Source: JBFMFH01 sp964481395
Lineage (GTDB): Bacteria > Acidobacteriota > Vicinamibacteria > Vicinamibacterales > JAKQTR01
Length of the DNA stretch: 64,000 bases
NCBI GenBank assembly: GCA_964481395.1
Contig: CAYZYG010000008.1
Coordinates: 13,496-77,495 of the forward strand
Direction of reading: 5' to 3'
Positions 50,066 through 59,978 of this stretch are shown piece by piece. The position numbers and the translations under genes were made by a program. The notes beneath the pieces are model-generated. The model was not told where the DNA came from, did no database searches, and saw only the letters and a list, made by a program, of their open reading frames with translations. Every line of letters starts with the position of its first letter. Position 1 is the first letter of the stretch.

Positions 50066-52324
50066 ATGGACTTGATCTGGCTCATTCCGCTGCTCCCGGG
50101 CCTCGGCGCCGCCATCAACGGCATCATCGGCATCCGCTTCTTCAGCAAGCGGGTGTCGAGTCTGCTGGCCTGCACGACCATGGCCGTCGCGCTCCTGCTG
50201 TCGCTCAACGCGTTCTGGCAGCTGCTGGGCCTGCCGCCCGAGGCGCGCGAGCACGACGTCAGGCTGTTCGCGTGGATCACCGCGATGCCGCTGCAGCTCG
50301 CGGACGGGTCCATCGGGACGTTCAGCATTCCCTGGGGCTTCCGCCTGGACCCGCTGTCCGGTCTGATGATTCTCGTCGTCACGTTCGTGGGGTTCCTGAT
50401 CCACGTCTACTCGATCGGCTACATGCACGAGGAGTCGGACGGGGCGTACGCGCGGTTCTTCGCGTACATGAACCTCTTCTGCTTCTTCATGCTGATGCTC
50501 GTCCTCGGCGACAACTTCGTGGTGATGTTCGTCGGGTGGGAGGGCGTCGGCCTCTGTTCGTACCTGCTGATCGGCTACTGGTACCAGAAGCAGAGCGCGT
50601 CGGACGCCGGCAAGAAGGCGTTCATCGTCAACCGTATCGGCGACTGGGGCTTCATCCTCGGCATCTTCCTGGTCTACTCGACGTTCGGAACCCTCGACTT
50701 CCGCGCCGTGGCCGACGCCGCCGGCACAATGCCCGTGGAGACGGCCGGCTTTGGCGTCCTCTCGCTCATTACGCTGCTCCTGTTCGTCGGCGCGACCGGC
50801 AAGAGCGCCCAGATCCCCCTGTACGTGTGGCTGCCCGACGCGATGGAGGGCCCGACCCCCGTCTCCGCGCTGATCCACGCGGCCACGATGGTGACCGCCG
50901 GCGTGTACATGGTGGGCCGCAACGCCGTGCTCTTCTCCCATGCGCCGGACGTGATGTTCATCGTGGCGGTGGTGGGAGTCCTGACCGCTCTCATGGCGGC
51001 GACGATCGGCCTCGTGCAGAACGACATCAAGCGCGTGCTGGCCTACTCGACCGTCTCGCAGCTCGGCTACATGTTCGTGGCCATGGGCGTGGGGGCGTTC
51101 GCCGCCGGCGCGTTCCACCTGATGACCCACGCCTTCTTCAAGGCCCTGCTCTTCCTGGGTTCGGGCGCGGTCATTCACGCGATGGCGGGCGAGCAGGACA
51201 TGCGCCGCATGGGCGCGCTCAAGAAGTTCCTGCCGGTCACGTTCGTGACGATGTTCATCGGGACGCTCGCGATCGCCGGCATCCCGCCGCTCTCAGGGTT
51301 CTTCAGCAAGGACGAGATCCTCTACCGGGCCTTCCTCAGCAACCGGATCGTCTGGGTCCTGGCCGCGGTGACCGCCCTGATGACGGCGTTCTACATGTTC
51401 CGCCTGATGTCCATGACGTTCTTCGGCACCTACCGGGGCCCCGAGTGGCAGACCGCCCACGGGCACGGTGGTCACGGGGGCGGACACGGCCATGACACCG
51501 ACGCCGGACACGGGCACGGGCACGGGCACGGCGCCTGGCACGGCCCGCACGAGGCGCCCCGGGTCATGACCGTGCCGCTGATGCTGCTGGCCGTCGGGGC
51601 GATCCTCGCCGGTTTCGTGGGGGTGCCGCAGGCGCTCTACGGCAACAATGCCATCGAGCACTTTCTCGAGCCGAGCTTCACCGCCCGCCACGCCGCCGTG
51701 TCTCACGGCGAGCCCGGCGCGGCCGCGACGGCGGATCACGAGAGTGAGGCGGGAACGCTCCAGGCCGCGGCGTCGGCAGGCGGTCACGACAGCGAGGGCG
51801 GGATCGCCCAGGCGGCCGACGCGTCGGGCGGCCACGGTGCCGGGGGCGCTCACCTGTCCCGCGCGGGCGAGATCGGTCTGATGGTGCTCTCCGTGGTCCT
51901 GGCGCTGGTGGGCATTGCCACCGCCCACCGTTTCTACGTCCGCGCGCCGGAGATTGCGGACCGCCTGGCCGAGCGCTGGGCGGGCCCGCACCGCGTGCTG
52001 CTGAACAAGTACTACGTCGACGAACTGTATGGGGCGACGTTCGTGCGGGGCACGATGAGCGGCGCGAAGGGACTGTGGACGTTCGACGCCAAGGTGGTCG
52101 ACGGCGCCGTGAACGGCTCCGGGTGGATGACCATCTTCTCGTCGTGGTTCTCTCACCTGCTCGACAAGTACCTCGTCGACGGGCTGGTGAATTTCGTCGG
52201 CGCCGTGCTGGAGCAGGCGAGCTTCGTGTTCCGGAAGGTCCAGACCGGGCTCGTCCAGAACTACGCGCTCGTGATGCTGTTCGGCGTGTTTGCGTTCGTG
52301 AGTCTCTACCTGCTGTCGCGGTAG
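50066..52324 (+). CDS. nuoL: NADH-quinone oxidoreductase subunit L with His-rich insertion
   Basis: 752 residues, an antiporter-like proton channel of about 16 helices with a lateral helix at the C-terminus. It has MFVGWEGVGLCSYLLIGYWY, LPDAMEGPTPVSALIHAATMVTAGVYMVGR, STVSQLGYMFVAMG and FFSKDEILYRAF. A long cytoplasm- or periplasm-facing insertion (about residues 465-615) is rich in His and Gly (HGHGGHGGGHGHD, GHGHGHGHG) and could bind metal. GTG 50054 is in frame, but ATG 50066 gives the family start. Confidence 0.95.
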   Translation: MDLIWLIPLLPGLGAAINGIIGIRFFSKRVSSLLACTTMAVALLLSLNAFWQLLGLPPEAREHDVRLFAWITAMPLQLADGSIGTFSIPWGFRLDPLSGLMILVVTFVGFLIHVYSIGYMHEESDGAYARFFAYMNLFCFFMLMLVLGDNFVVMFVGWEGVGLCSYLLIGYWYQKQSASDAGKKAFIVNRIGDWGFILGIFLVYSTFGTLDFRAVADAAGTMPVETAGFGVLSLITLLLFVGATGKSAQIPLYVWLPDAMEGPTPVSALIHAATMVTAGVYMVGRNAVLFSHAPDVMFIVAVVGVLTALMAATIGLVQNDIKRVLAYSTVSQLGYMFVAMGVGAFAAGAFHLMTHAFFKALLFLGSGAVIHAMAGEQDMRRMGALKKFLPVTFVTMFIGTLAIAGIPPLSGFFSKDEILYRAFLSNRIVWVLAAVTALMTAFYMFRLMSMTFFGTYRGPEWQTAHGHGGHGGGHGHDTDAGHGHGHGHGAWHGPHEAPRVMTVPLMLLAVGAILAGFVGVPQALYGNNAIEHFLEPSFTARHAAVSHGEPGAAATADHESEAGTLQAAASAGGHDSEGGIAQAADASGGHGAGGAHLSRAGEIGLMVLSVVLALVGIATAHRFYVRAPEIADRLAERWAGPHRVLLNKYYVDELYGATFVRGTMSGAKGLWTFDAKVVDGAVNGSGWMTIFSSWFSHLLDKYLVDGLVNFVGAVLEQASFVFRKVQTGLVQNYALVMLFGVFAFVSLYLLSR

Positions 52325-52366
52325 GGCCGTGTCGACCAGGGGCTCTCTAACCTCAGGACTGTAGCA

Positions 52367-54138
52367 GTGAGCAACGCCGCCAACTTCCCGATCCTGTCAC
52401 TCACCCTCTTTACGCCGCTCATCGGAGCGGTGCTGCTTCTGTTCGTCAACCGGAAGCAGGAGAACCTCATCCGGTGGGTGGCCAACGCCTTCGCCGTCGC
52501 GGGGTTCCTGGTGTCCCTGCCGCTCTGGTTCTGGTACGACCCGGCGAACCGGGAGTTCCAGTTCATCGAGCGGCTGCCCTGGATCCCGTCGATCGGCGCC
52601 GAGTACTTCCTCGGGGTCGACGGGTTCAGCGTGCTGCTGGTACTGCTGACCACGCTGATGGGCGTCATTGCGATCCTCTCGTCGTGGACGGCCATCACCG
52701 AGCGCGTAAAGGAGTACTACGTCTTCCTGCTGGTGCTCCAGGCCGGCATGATCGGGGCCTTCGTCTCGCTGGACTTCCTGCTCTTCTTCCTCTTCTTCGA
52801 GGTGATGCTGGTGCCGATGTACTTCCTGATCGGCATCTGGGGCAGCGATCGCCGGCTGTACTCGGCGATTAAGTTCTTCCTGTACACCCTGGTCGGCAGC
52901 GTCGTCATGCTGCTCGGCATCCTGGCCATCTACTTCCACCAGGCCGAGGTCACCGGCGTCTACAGTTTCGACATCACCAGATTCCACCAGATGAACGCGC
53001 CCTACAACCTGCAGTGGTGGGTGTTCCTGGCGTTCTTCCTGGGGTTCTCGATCAAGGTCCCGATGTTCCCGTTCCACACGTGGCTGCCGGACGCCCACAC
53101 GGACGCGCCGACGGCCGGCTCGGTCATCCTGGCCGCCATCCTGCTGAAGATGGGCACGTACGGGTTCATCCGGTTCAGCCTGCCGATCCTGCCCGAAGCG
53201 ACGAAGGCATTCGTGCCGTTCATCGTCCTGCTCTCGATCATCGGGATCATCTACGGCGCCCTGGTCGCGATGGCGCAGAAGGACTGGAAGCGCCTGGTCG
53301 CCTACTCCAGCGTGAGCCACATGGGCATGGTCATGCTGGGCATGTTCGCCCTCAACCCGGTTGGCATCACCGGCAGCATCGTGCAGCAGTTGAACCACGG
53401 CATTTCCACCGGCGCGCTCTTCCTCATCGTGGGCATCGTCTACGAGCGCCGGCACACGCGCATGATCGCCGAGTACGGCGGGCTGTCGAAGATCATGCCC
53501 GTCTACGCCGCGGTGTTCATGGTGATGACCATGTCGTCCATCGGGCTGCCCACGCTGAACGGGTTCATCGGCGAGTTCCTGATCCTCCAGGGGGTGTTCG
53601 TCGTCGACAAGATCTGGGCGCTCCTCGCCGGGAGCGGCATCATCCTGGGCGCCGCCTACATGCTCTGGCTCTATCAGCGGACCATGTTCGGCACGATCGA
53701 CAACCCCAAGAACGAGAAACTGCCGGACCTGAACCTGCGGGAGTTTGCCACGTTCGTGCCGCTGATCATTCTGGCCGTGTGGATCGGGCTCTATCCGAAG
53801 CCCTTCCTCGACCGCCTCGTGCCCACCGTCACGAACGTGATGACGCGCATCAACCCCGCCTACGCCGCGGCCGCCGCGGCACTCTCGTCGAAGGACTGTA
53901 CTGAGAACCAGCCCGCGTCGCCGTTCCTGGCGGCTCCCTGCGGCGACGAGACCGCAGCCCAGCCAATCACGCCGGACGCGCCGCCTGCGGCGGGAACGGA
54001 GAGCGTGCCGCCGCCGGACGCGCCCAGACCCGGGGCCGCGTCGCCGCCGCCGGATGCTCCCCGCTCGTCCGACCCGTCGAGGCCGCCGGGCCATCCGCAG
54101 TCGGGACCCGGTGACGCGAGCCAGACGGGAGCACGCTG

Positions 54139-54139
<1 letters not shown>
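52367..54139 (+). CDS. nuoM: NADH-quinone oxidoreductase subunit M with Pro-rich tail
   Basis: 590 residues, antiporter-like proton channel. It has LLFFLFFEVMLVPMYFLIGIWGSDRRLYSAIKFFLYTLVGSVVML, FHTWLPDAHTDAPTAGSVILAAILLKMGTYGFIRF and YSSVSHMGMVMLGMF. After the last helix comes an unusual tail of about 70 residues, rich in Pro, Ala, Asp and Ser (PPPDAPRPGAASPPPDAPR), not found in the standard subunit. Start GTG 52367. Its stop overlaps the nuoN ATG (TGATG). Confidence 0.96.
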
Positions 54140-55614
<1,475 letters not shown>

Positions 55615-55618
55615 AGGG

Positions 55619-55766
55619 CGAGTAGATAGTAGTGAGTAGATGGTAGTGAGTAGAGATGGCGCCGCGCCGGTCGCGTGACGTCGCTGTTTGCGGAGGACCA
55701 CGGTACCGGAGTCCGGCCAAGTGCCTACTGTCTACTGTCTACTATCTACTGTCTCCTATCTGCTGG
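55619..55766. repeat. Inverted arms of AGTAGATAGTAG-type repeats between nuoN and atpZ
   Basis: The left arm (55619-55656) repeats GTAGTGAGTAGAT words. The right arm (55726-55766) repeats CTACTGTCTACTATCT. A GC-rich core of about 70 bases lies between. The words match those of the element at 36674-36832, 19 kb away. Confidence 0.75.
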
Positions 55767-55779
55767 TCGGTGAACGCCC

Positions 55780-56082
55780 ATGGGCCACCGCCTGACCAAG
55801 AACGCGGGCGAGGCAATTCGGTCGGTCGGCGCGTTGAGCACCGTGGGGTTCGCGTTCGTGCTCGCGATCGTCATCGGTGCCTGGTTCGGCAGCGTTCTGG
55901 ACGGCTGGTTCGGGACGAAGCCGGTGTTCTTCATCGCGTTCTTCTTCCTGGGCCTGGCGTCCGGAATCCTGAACGTGTTCCGGACGATGGCCAGGGTCGC
56001 GCCCAGGAGCGCCGGACAGGGGCGGAGCGAGGACGATGTCGGCGGGCCGACTGACGAGGAGCTCCAGGACCCGGACCGATGA
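55780..56082 (+). CDS. atpZ: AtpZ/AtpI-family F1Fo ATP synthase-associated membrane protein
   Basis: 100 residues with two membrane helices (STVGFAFVLAIVIGAWFGSVLDGWFGTKP and FFIAFFFLGLASGILNVFRTM) of the AtpZ/AtpI superfamily. It is thought to help c-ring assembly or to import Mg2+ for the synthase. First of four overlapping or closely packed Fo genes; ends by ATGA overlap with the next gene. Confidence 0.85.
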   Translation: MGHRLTKNAGEAIRSVGALSTVGFAFVLAIVIGAWFGSVLDGWFGTKPVFFIAFFFLGLASGILNVFRTMARVAPRSAGQGRSEDDVGGPTDEELQDPDR

Positions 56083-56513
56083 CGCCTGGCGAGCGGCGGC
56101 CCGGGGATCGGGACGCATCGCTCGGGCGTGTGGAGCGCGACGCGGTCATCGTCCTGGCGGTGATGGCGGCAACGGCACTGCTGCTCCAGGGCGGACGCCC
56201 GGAAGGAGCGCTGGGCGTGCTTGGCGGCGGGGCGCTGATGGGCATCAGCTACCGTGCCATCAAGCGCGTCGTGAATACCCTCACCGCGCGGGCGGGTGCC
56301 GGAGACCCCTCCGGGGCGGAGAGGGAGCCCCCTGATCGCGCCAAGCGCGCGGTCGTGTGGTTCGTGTTCCGGTACGCTTTACTGGCGGCTGGGGCATACG
56401 TTATCCTTATGCCTTTGCGTGCCCACCCGTTGGGGGTTTTTGCGGGTGTGACGGCACCGGTTGTGGCCATCGCCCTCGAAGCCGTCCGGTTGCAGTGGCA
56501 GAAGCGGGGCTGA
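56079..56513 (+). CDS. atpI: ATP synthase subunit I-like membrane protein
   Basis: 144 residues with four membrane helices in two pairs. The Arg-rich RAKRAVVWFVFRYALLAAGAYV and final LEAVRLQWQKRG are seen in ATP synthase I-chain proteins. Family identity is by weak motif and by position: between atpZ (four-base overlap) and atpB (31 bases on). It may act with AtpZ in Fo assembly. Confidence 0.7.
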   Translation: MTPGERRPGDRDASLGRVERDAVIVLAVMAATALLLQGGRPEGALGVLGGGALMGISYRAIKRVVNTLTARAGAGDPSGAEREPPDRAKRAVVWFVFRYALLAAGAYVILMPLRAHPLGVFAGVTAPVVAIALEAVRLQWQKRG

Positions 56514-56544
56514 TCGTCGCCGGAAAGGGCGCGCGCGAGCACTT

Positions 56545-57354
56545 ATGGAACAGCTGCACCACGAACTCTGGATCGTTCAGGGGATCAACGCGATTTTCGG
56601 CCCGATCGTGCTGTGGCTCGGCGGACTCGTCGGCTATCACTTCGAAAACCCGGCCAAGCCGATCCCGGACTACATCGCGATGGTGTACCTCATCGTCGTG
56701 GCCGTCATCGTCATGGCGGCGATGCTGCGGTCCCGCCTCAGCGCGGAACACCCGGGCACGTTGCAGGTCATCTTCGAGGACATCCTCGGGGCCCTGGGCG
56801 GGATGATGGAGGACATCATCGGACCGAAGGGGCGCAGTTTCCTGCCGCTGGTCGGCACCATCGGGCTGTTCATCCTCGTCGGCAACCTGATCGGGCTGGT
56901 GCCTGGATTCATGGCGCCGACCAGCAGCATCAACGTTACGCTGGGCTGCGCGGTCACGGTGTGGGTCTACTACCACATCCAGGGCGTGAAGGCGCAGGGG
57001 ATCGTCGCCTATCTGAAGCACTTCGCCGCGCCGCCGGGCGCCCCGGTCTTCATCGCGCCGATCATGCTGCCGATCGAGATCATCAGCCATCTGTCCCGGG
57101 TACTGTCTCTATCGCTCCGGCTCTTCGGCAACGTCTTCGGCGAAGAACTGGTCATTCTGATTCTGTTCAGCATCGTGCCGTTCCTGGCGCCGCTCCCGGT
57201 GATGTTCCTCGGGATCATCACCATGCCGCTCCAGGCGTTCATCTTCGTGATGCTGACCATCATCTATCTGGGCGGCGCCGTGGCGGTGGAGCACGGTCAC
57301 GACGAAGCCCACGGACACGAGCCCGCCGCTCACGCGCACGGCGTGGCGGCCTGA
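56545..57354 (+). CDS. atpB: ATP synthase Fo subunit a
   Basis: 269 residues, about six helices. The conserved ion-path arginine is in LSRVLSLSLRLFGNVFGEELVILIL. PLVGTIGLFILVGNLIGLVPGF and MPLQAFIFVMLTIIYLGGAV are also family features. The C-terminus is His-rich (EHGHDEAHGHEPAAHAHG), an addition of unknown use. ATG 56545 follows a purine stretch with no strong site. It works with the c ring encoded next. Confidence 0.96.
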   Translation: MEQLHHELWIVQGINAIFGPIVLWLGGLVGYHFENPAKPIPDYIAMVYLIVVAVIVMAAMLRSRLSAEHPGTLQVIFEDILGALGGMMEDIIGPKGRSFLPLVGTIGLFILVGNLIGLVPGFMAPTSSINVTLGCAVTVWVYYHIQGVKAQGIVAYLKHFAAPPGAPVFIAPIMLPIEIISHLSRVLSLSLRLFGNVFGEELVILILFSIVPFLAPLPVMFLGIITMPLQAFIFVMLTIIYLGGAVAVEHGHDEAHGHEPAAHAHGVAA

Positions 57355-57397
57355 GGGACCCCCGCAATCATCAGAATCCATCGAGGAGGAGTCGGTC

Positions 57398-57736
57398 GTG
57401 AAGATGCGTCTTGCCCTGCTGTTCTCGCTGTTCGTCCTGGCGTTCGCCAGTCCGCTCTACGCTCAGGAGGCGGCCGCCGAGGGCTCGCTCGGCGTCGAGG
57501 TCGCCCGCTGGTCCATCATTACGGCCGGCTTCGCGCTCGCGATCGCGGCCGCGTTCGGCGCGCTCGGCCAGGCCAAGGGCCTGGGGGCGGCGGTCGAGGC
57601 CATCGCCCGCAACCCTTCCGCGAGCAACGACATCCGCGGCAACCTGATCCTGGGCCTCGTGCTGATCGAGTCCCTCGTGATCTACGTGCTGCTGATTTCG
57701 CTGATTCTGTTCTTCATCAAGCCATTCGGCGGCTAG
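57398..57736 (+). CDS. atpE: ATP synthase Fo subunit c with signal peptide and Na+-type site
   Basis: 112 residues. The first 22 or so form a signal peptide (LALLFSLFVLAFASPLYAQ). The hairpin follows: ALGQAKGLG in helix one, polar loop ARNPSASND, and LIESLVIYVLL in helix two. Aligned to Ilyobacter c without gaps in this part, Gln58, Glu91, Ser92 and Tyr96 match Q32, E65, S66 and Y70 of the Na+ site; Thr67 is replaced by Leu. This suggests Na+ coupling. AGGAGGAG (57384-57391) precedes GTG 57398; ATG 57404 is an alternative. atpF and the F1 genes do not follow. Confidence 0.95.
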   Translation: MKMRLALLFSLFVLAFASPLYAQEAAAEGSLGVEVARWSIITAGFALAIAAAFGALGQAKGLGAAVEAIARNPSASNDIRGNLILGLVLIESLVIYVLLISLILFFIKPFGG

Positions 57737-57765
57737 GCTTCGCGCCGCCGCGTCTGGCGTTTTCT

Positions 57766-57788
57766 GGCGGGGCCCCCGGGGCCCCGCC
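57766..57788 (+). terminator. GC-rich perfect palindrome after atpE
   Basis: An 11-bp inverted repeat with a one-base centre (realistically a 9-bp stem and five-base loop), 29 bases past the atpE stop. No T-tract follows. It marks the end of the Fo operon where atpF would be expected. Confidence 0.55.
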
Positions 57789-57940
57789 GGCGCACCCGTT
57801 GTCTCTCGCCTGGCCGGGTCCTTCGATGCGCGAGTACGGCAACGTACCTTCCGCCCTCGGGACTCAATGCTGAGCGAGCGGACACGTTCCGGCGCCCACG
57901 TGCGGTCCGCCGCCGAACGTGCGAGTCGAAGCACCAAGCC

Positions 57941-58849
57941 GTGCGTCGCCGCCTGCCGCTGACGCCCATTGACGTCCTGCTGCTCCTGATGGTCCTCATC
58001 TGGGGCGGGAATTTCACCGTCGTCAAGGCGGCACTCCAGTACGTTCCCCCGCTCGCGTTCAACGCACTCCGTTTGCTCGTGGCGTCGGCCGTGTTCCTCG
58101 CGGCGATCGCGTGGACTGGCGTGCCGCGCCTTACGGGACGGGAATGGCAGCGTGTGGCGCTGCTCGGCATCGTCGGACACTTCATCTACCAGATGGGATT
58201 CCTCGGGGGGCTCGCCCGGACCTCGGCCTCGAACAGTTCCCTCATTCTGGGATGCTCCCCCGTGGCCGTCGCGCTCGTCAGCGCCGCCGCCGGCCACGAG
58301 CGCGTCTCGCGCGGCCAGTGGGCCGGCGTGCTGCTGTCGGTGGCCGGCATCTACCTCGTCGTCGGGGCGGGCGCCCGCTTCGGCGGGGCGTCGATCGTGG
58401 GAGACCTGCTCACGTTCGGGGCAGCGTGGTGCTGGGCCGTGTACACCGTGGGATGCCGATCGCTGCTGACCAGGTACTCGCCGCTGGTCGTGACCGGGCT
58501 GACCATGACCATCGGGACGATGCTCTACGTTCCCGTGGCCGGATCCGAACTCGCCCGCCTCGAATGGGCGCGCGTGCCGCTCTGGGCCTGGACGTCCCTG
58601 GTGTTCTCGTCCCTGCTTGCGTTGAACGTGGCGTACCTGATCTGGTACTCGGCCGTGCAGCGCATCGGGAACCTCCGCACGTCGGTCTACTCGAACGTCA
58701 CACCCGTTGTCGCGATGAGCGTCGCCGCCCTGTTCCTCGGCGAACGCATCACCGTCGCGAAGCTGGCTGGCGCCGCAGCGATTCTCGGCGGAGTGGCGGC
58801 CACGCGGGTTTTCTCGAAGCGCCCCGCCGACCCGCCAGCCGAGGAGTAG
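57941..58849 (+). CDS. EamA/DMT-family transporter
   Basis: 302 residues in two five-helix EamA repeats. The first repeat starts LLLLMVLIWGGNFTVVKAALQYVPPLAFNALRLLVASAVFL and the second GDLLTFGAAWCWAVYTVGCRSLL. It ends with NVTPVVAMSVAALFLGERITVAKLAGAAAILGG. Members export metabolites or drugs; the substrate is unknown. GTG 57941 is the start. It is separated from atpE by the GC palindrome and is likely its own unit. Confidence 0.9.
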   Translation: MRRRLPLTPIDVLLLLMVLIWGGNFTVVKAALQYVPPLAFNALRLLVASAVFLAAIAWTGVPRLTGREWQRVALLGIVGHFIYQMGFLGGLARTSASNSSLILGCSPVAVALVSAAAGHERVSRGQWAGVLLSVAGIYLVVGAGARFGGASIVGDLLTFGAAWCWAVYTVGCRSLLTRYSPLVVTGLTMTIGTMLYVPVAGSELARLEWARVPLWAWTSLVFSSLLALNVAYLIWYSAVQRIGNLRTSVYSNVTPVVAMSVAALFLGERITVAKLAGAAAILGGVAATRVFSKRPADPPAEE

Positions 58850-58879
58850 CGGGGCCGGCGACGCTCCGAGGCGCTGCCG

Positions 58880-59947
58880 TTACTGCCGGTCACGCCGGAG
58901 CGAGAACTCGTAACAGCCCGGCGTCACGAGCAGCCGATCTCGTCCCGCAAACGACAGACTGGCCGGTGTGAGCACGCCCGCACCACGGAACTGCACCGTC
59001 CGGATCTTCTCGCCATCCGCGCTGTAGACGTACGTCACCGGCTGGACCAGGGCGATCCAGAGGTTTCCGTCAGGGTCCACGGCCGCGGTTCTGATGGACG
59101 GCACGACGAGAGGAAGATCGCGATCACGGCCGGGACGACGGGGCCACACGGTCGGCAGGCTCATGACGACGGGATCGATCTCGGGGCCTTCGATATGGCG
59201 CTCGAACAGCAAACGGCCCGACGCGTCATATTTGCGGAACATCGGAACACCCGCCTGGAAGACGAAGTAGAAGCCTCCGAGCGGATTGACCAGCGGAAGC
59301 CCTGAGTTCAGGGCCAAATGGACGTCGCGGTCCTGCTCGTGTCCGGTCGGACGCAGGGTGCCCATCGAACGCGTGGGCGTGCCGCCGAGGCCGTACTCGC
59401 TCATAAGGGCCCCCGTTTCGGGCTGGCTCATGAGGAGTGCGGTGCCCGTGTACTGCAGGGACCCGACGCCGCTCACCACGATGCTGCCAATCGTCAGCCG
59501 GGCGGCGGCCCGTCCGGGAAGCGTGAACCCTCCGAGTTTGCGACCGCTCTCCGAGAAGACCTGGACGCGCTCGCGGCTGCCAGGCGCATCGGCGACCACG
59601 AAGCTTCCACCCGGCTCCGCATCGAACGCGGAGGGATCGAGCAAGCGACCCTCCTCCTGGCCGATATCCACGAGTTTCCACGTCGTCGTGAGCCCGGCGT
59701 CCACGCCGAAGACCGCGTGACCGCGCCGGTCGAAGACGAGGTACTGGCCGGACCGCACCCGCTGGAACCCCGCCGGCTCCCTGTAAGCGCCGACGAGGTC
59801 CGGCGGAAGCCCACTGACGGATTGAAGCGTGTCGAGGCGTCGCTGTGCGGGGAGGGGGGCGACCTCGGCCGCCAGCAGACCCAGCAGCGCGAACACGGTG
59901 GCCACGAGTGGCGATCGTTGCGCCGGGTTCGATGGCTGGAGACCCAT
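58880..59947 (-). CDS. Secreted protein, beta-propeller-like, unknown function
   Basis: 355 residues. A signal peptide (VFALLGLLAAEVAPLPAQ) is followed by repeating strand pairs such as GQYLVFDRRGHAVFGVDAG, GGSFVVADAPGSRERVQVFSESGRKLGGF, FYFVFQAGVPMFRKYDASGRLLFER and AAVDPDGNLWIALVQPVTYVYSADGEKIR. These are the style of NHL/6-bladed propellers. No catalytic motif is seen. It follows the E1 gene by 31 bases on the same strand. Confidence 0.65.
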   Translation of the reverse strand: MGLQPSNPAQRSPLVATVFALLGLLAAEVAPLPAQRRLDTLQSVSGLPPDLVGAYREPAGFQRVRSGQYLVFDRRGHAVFGVDAGLTTTWKLVDIGQEEGRLLDPSAFDAEPGGSFVVADAPGSRERVQVFSESGRKLGGFTLPGRAAARLTIGSIVVSGVGSLQYTGTALLMSQPETGALMSEYGLGGTPTRSMGTLRPTGHEQDRDVHLALNSGLPLVNPLGGFYFVFQAGVPMFRKYDASGRLLFERHIEGPEIDPVVMSLPTVWPRRPGRDRDLPLVVPSIRTAAVDPDGNLWIALVQPVTYVYSADGEKIRTVQFRGAGVLTPASLSFAGRDRLLVTPGCYEFSLRRDRQ

Positions 59948-59978
59948 GGTCTGCAGAGATGGGACGCGTCAGTTCCGT

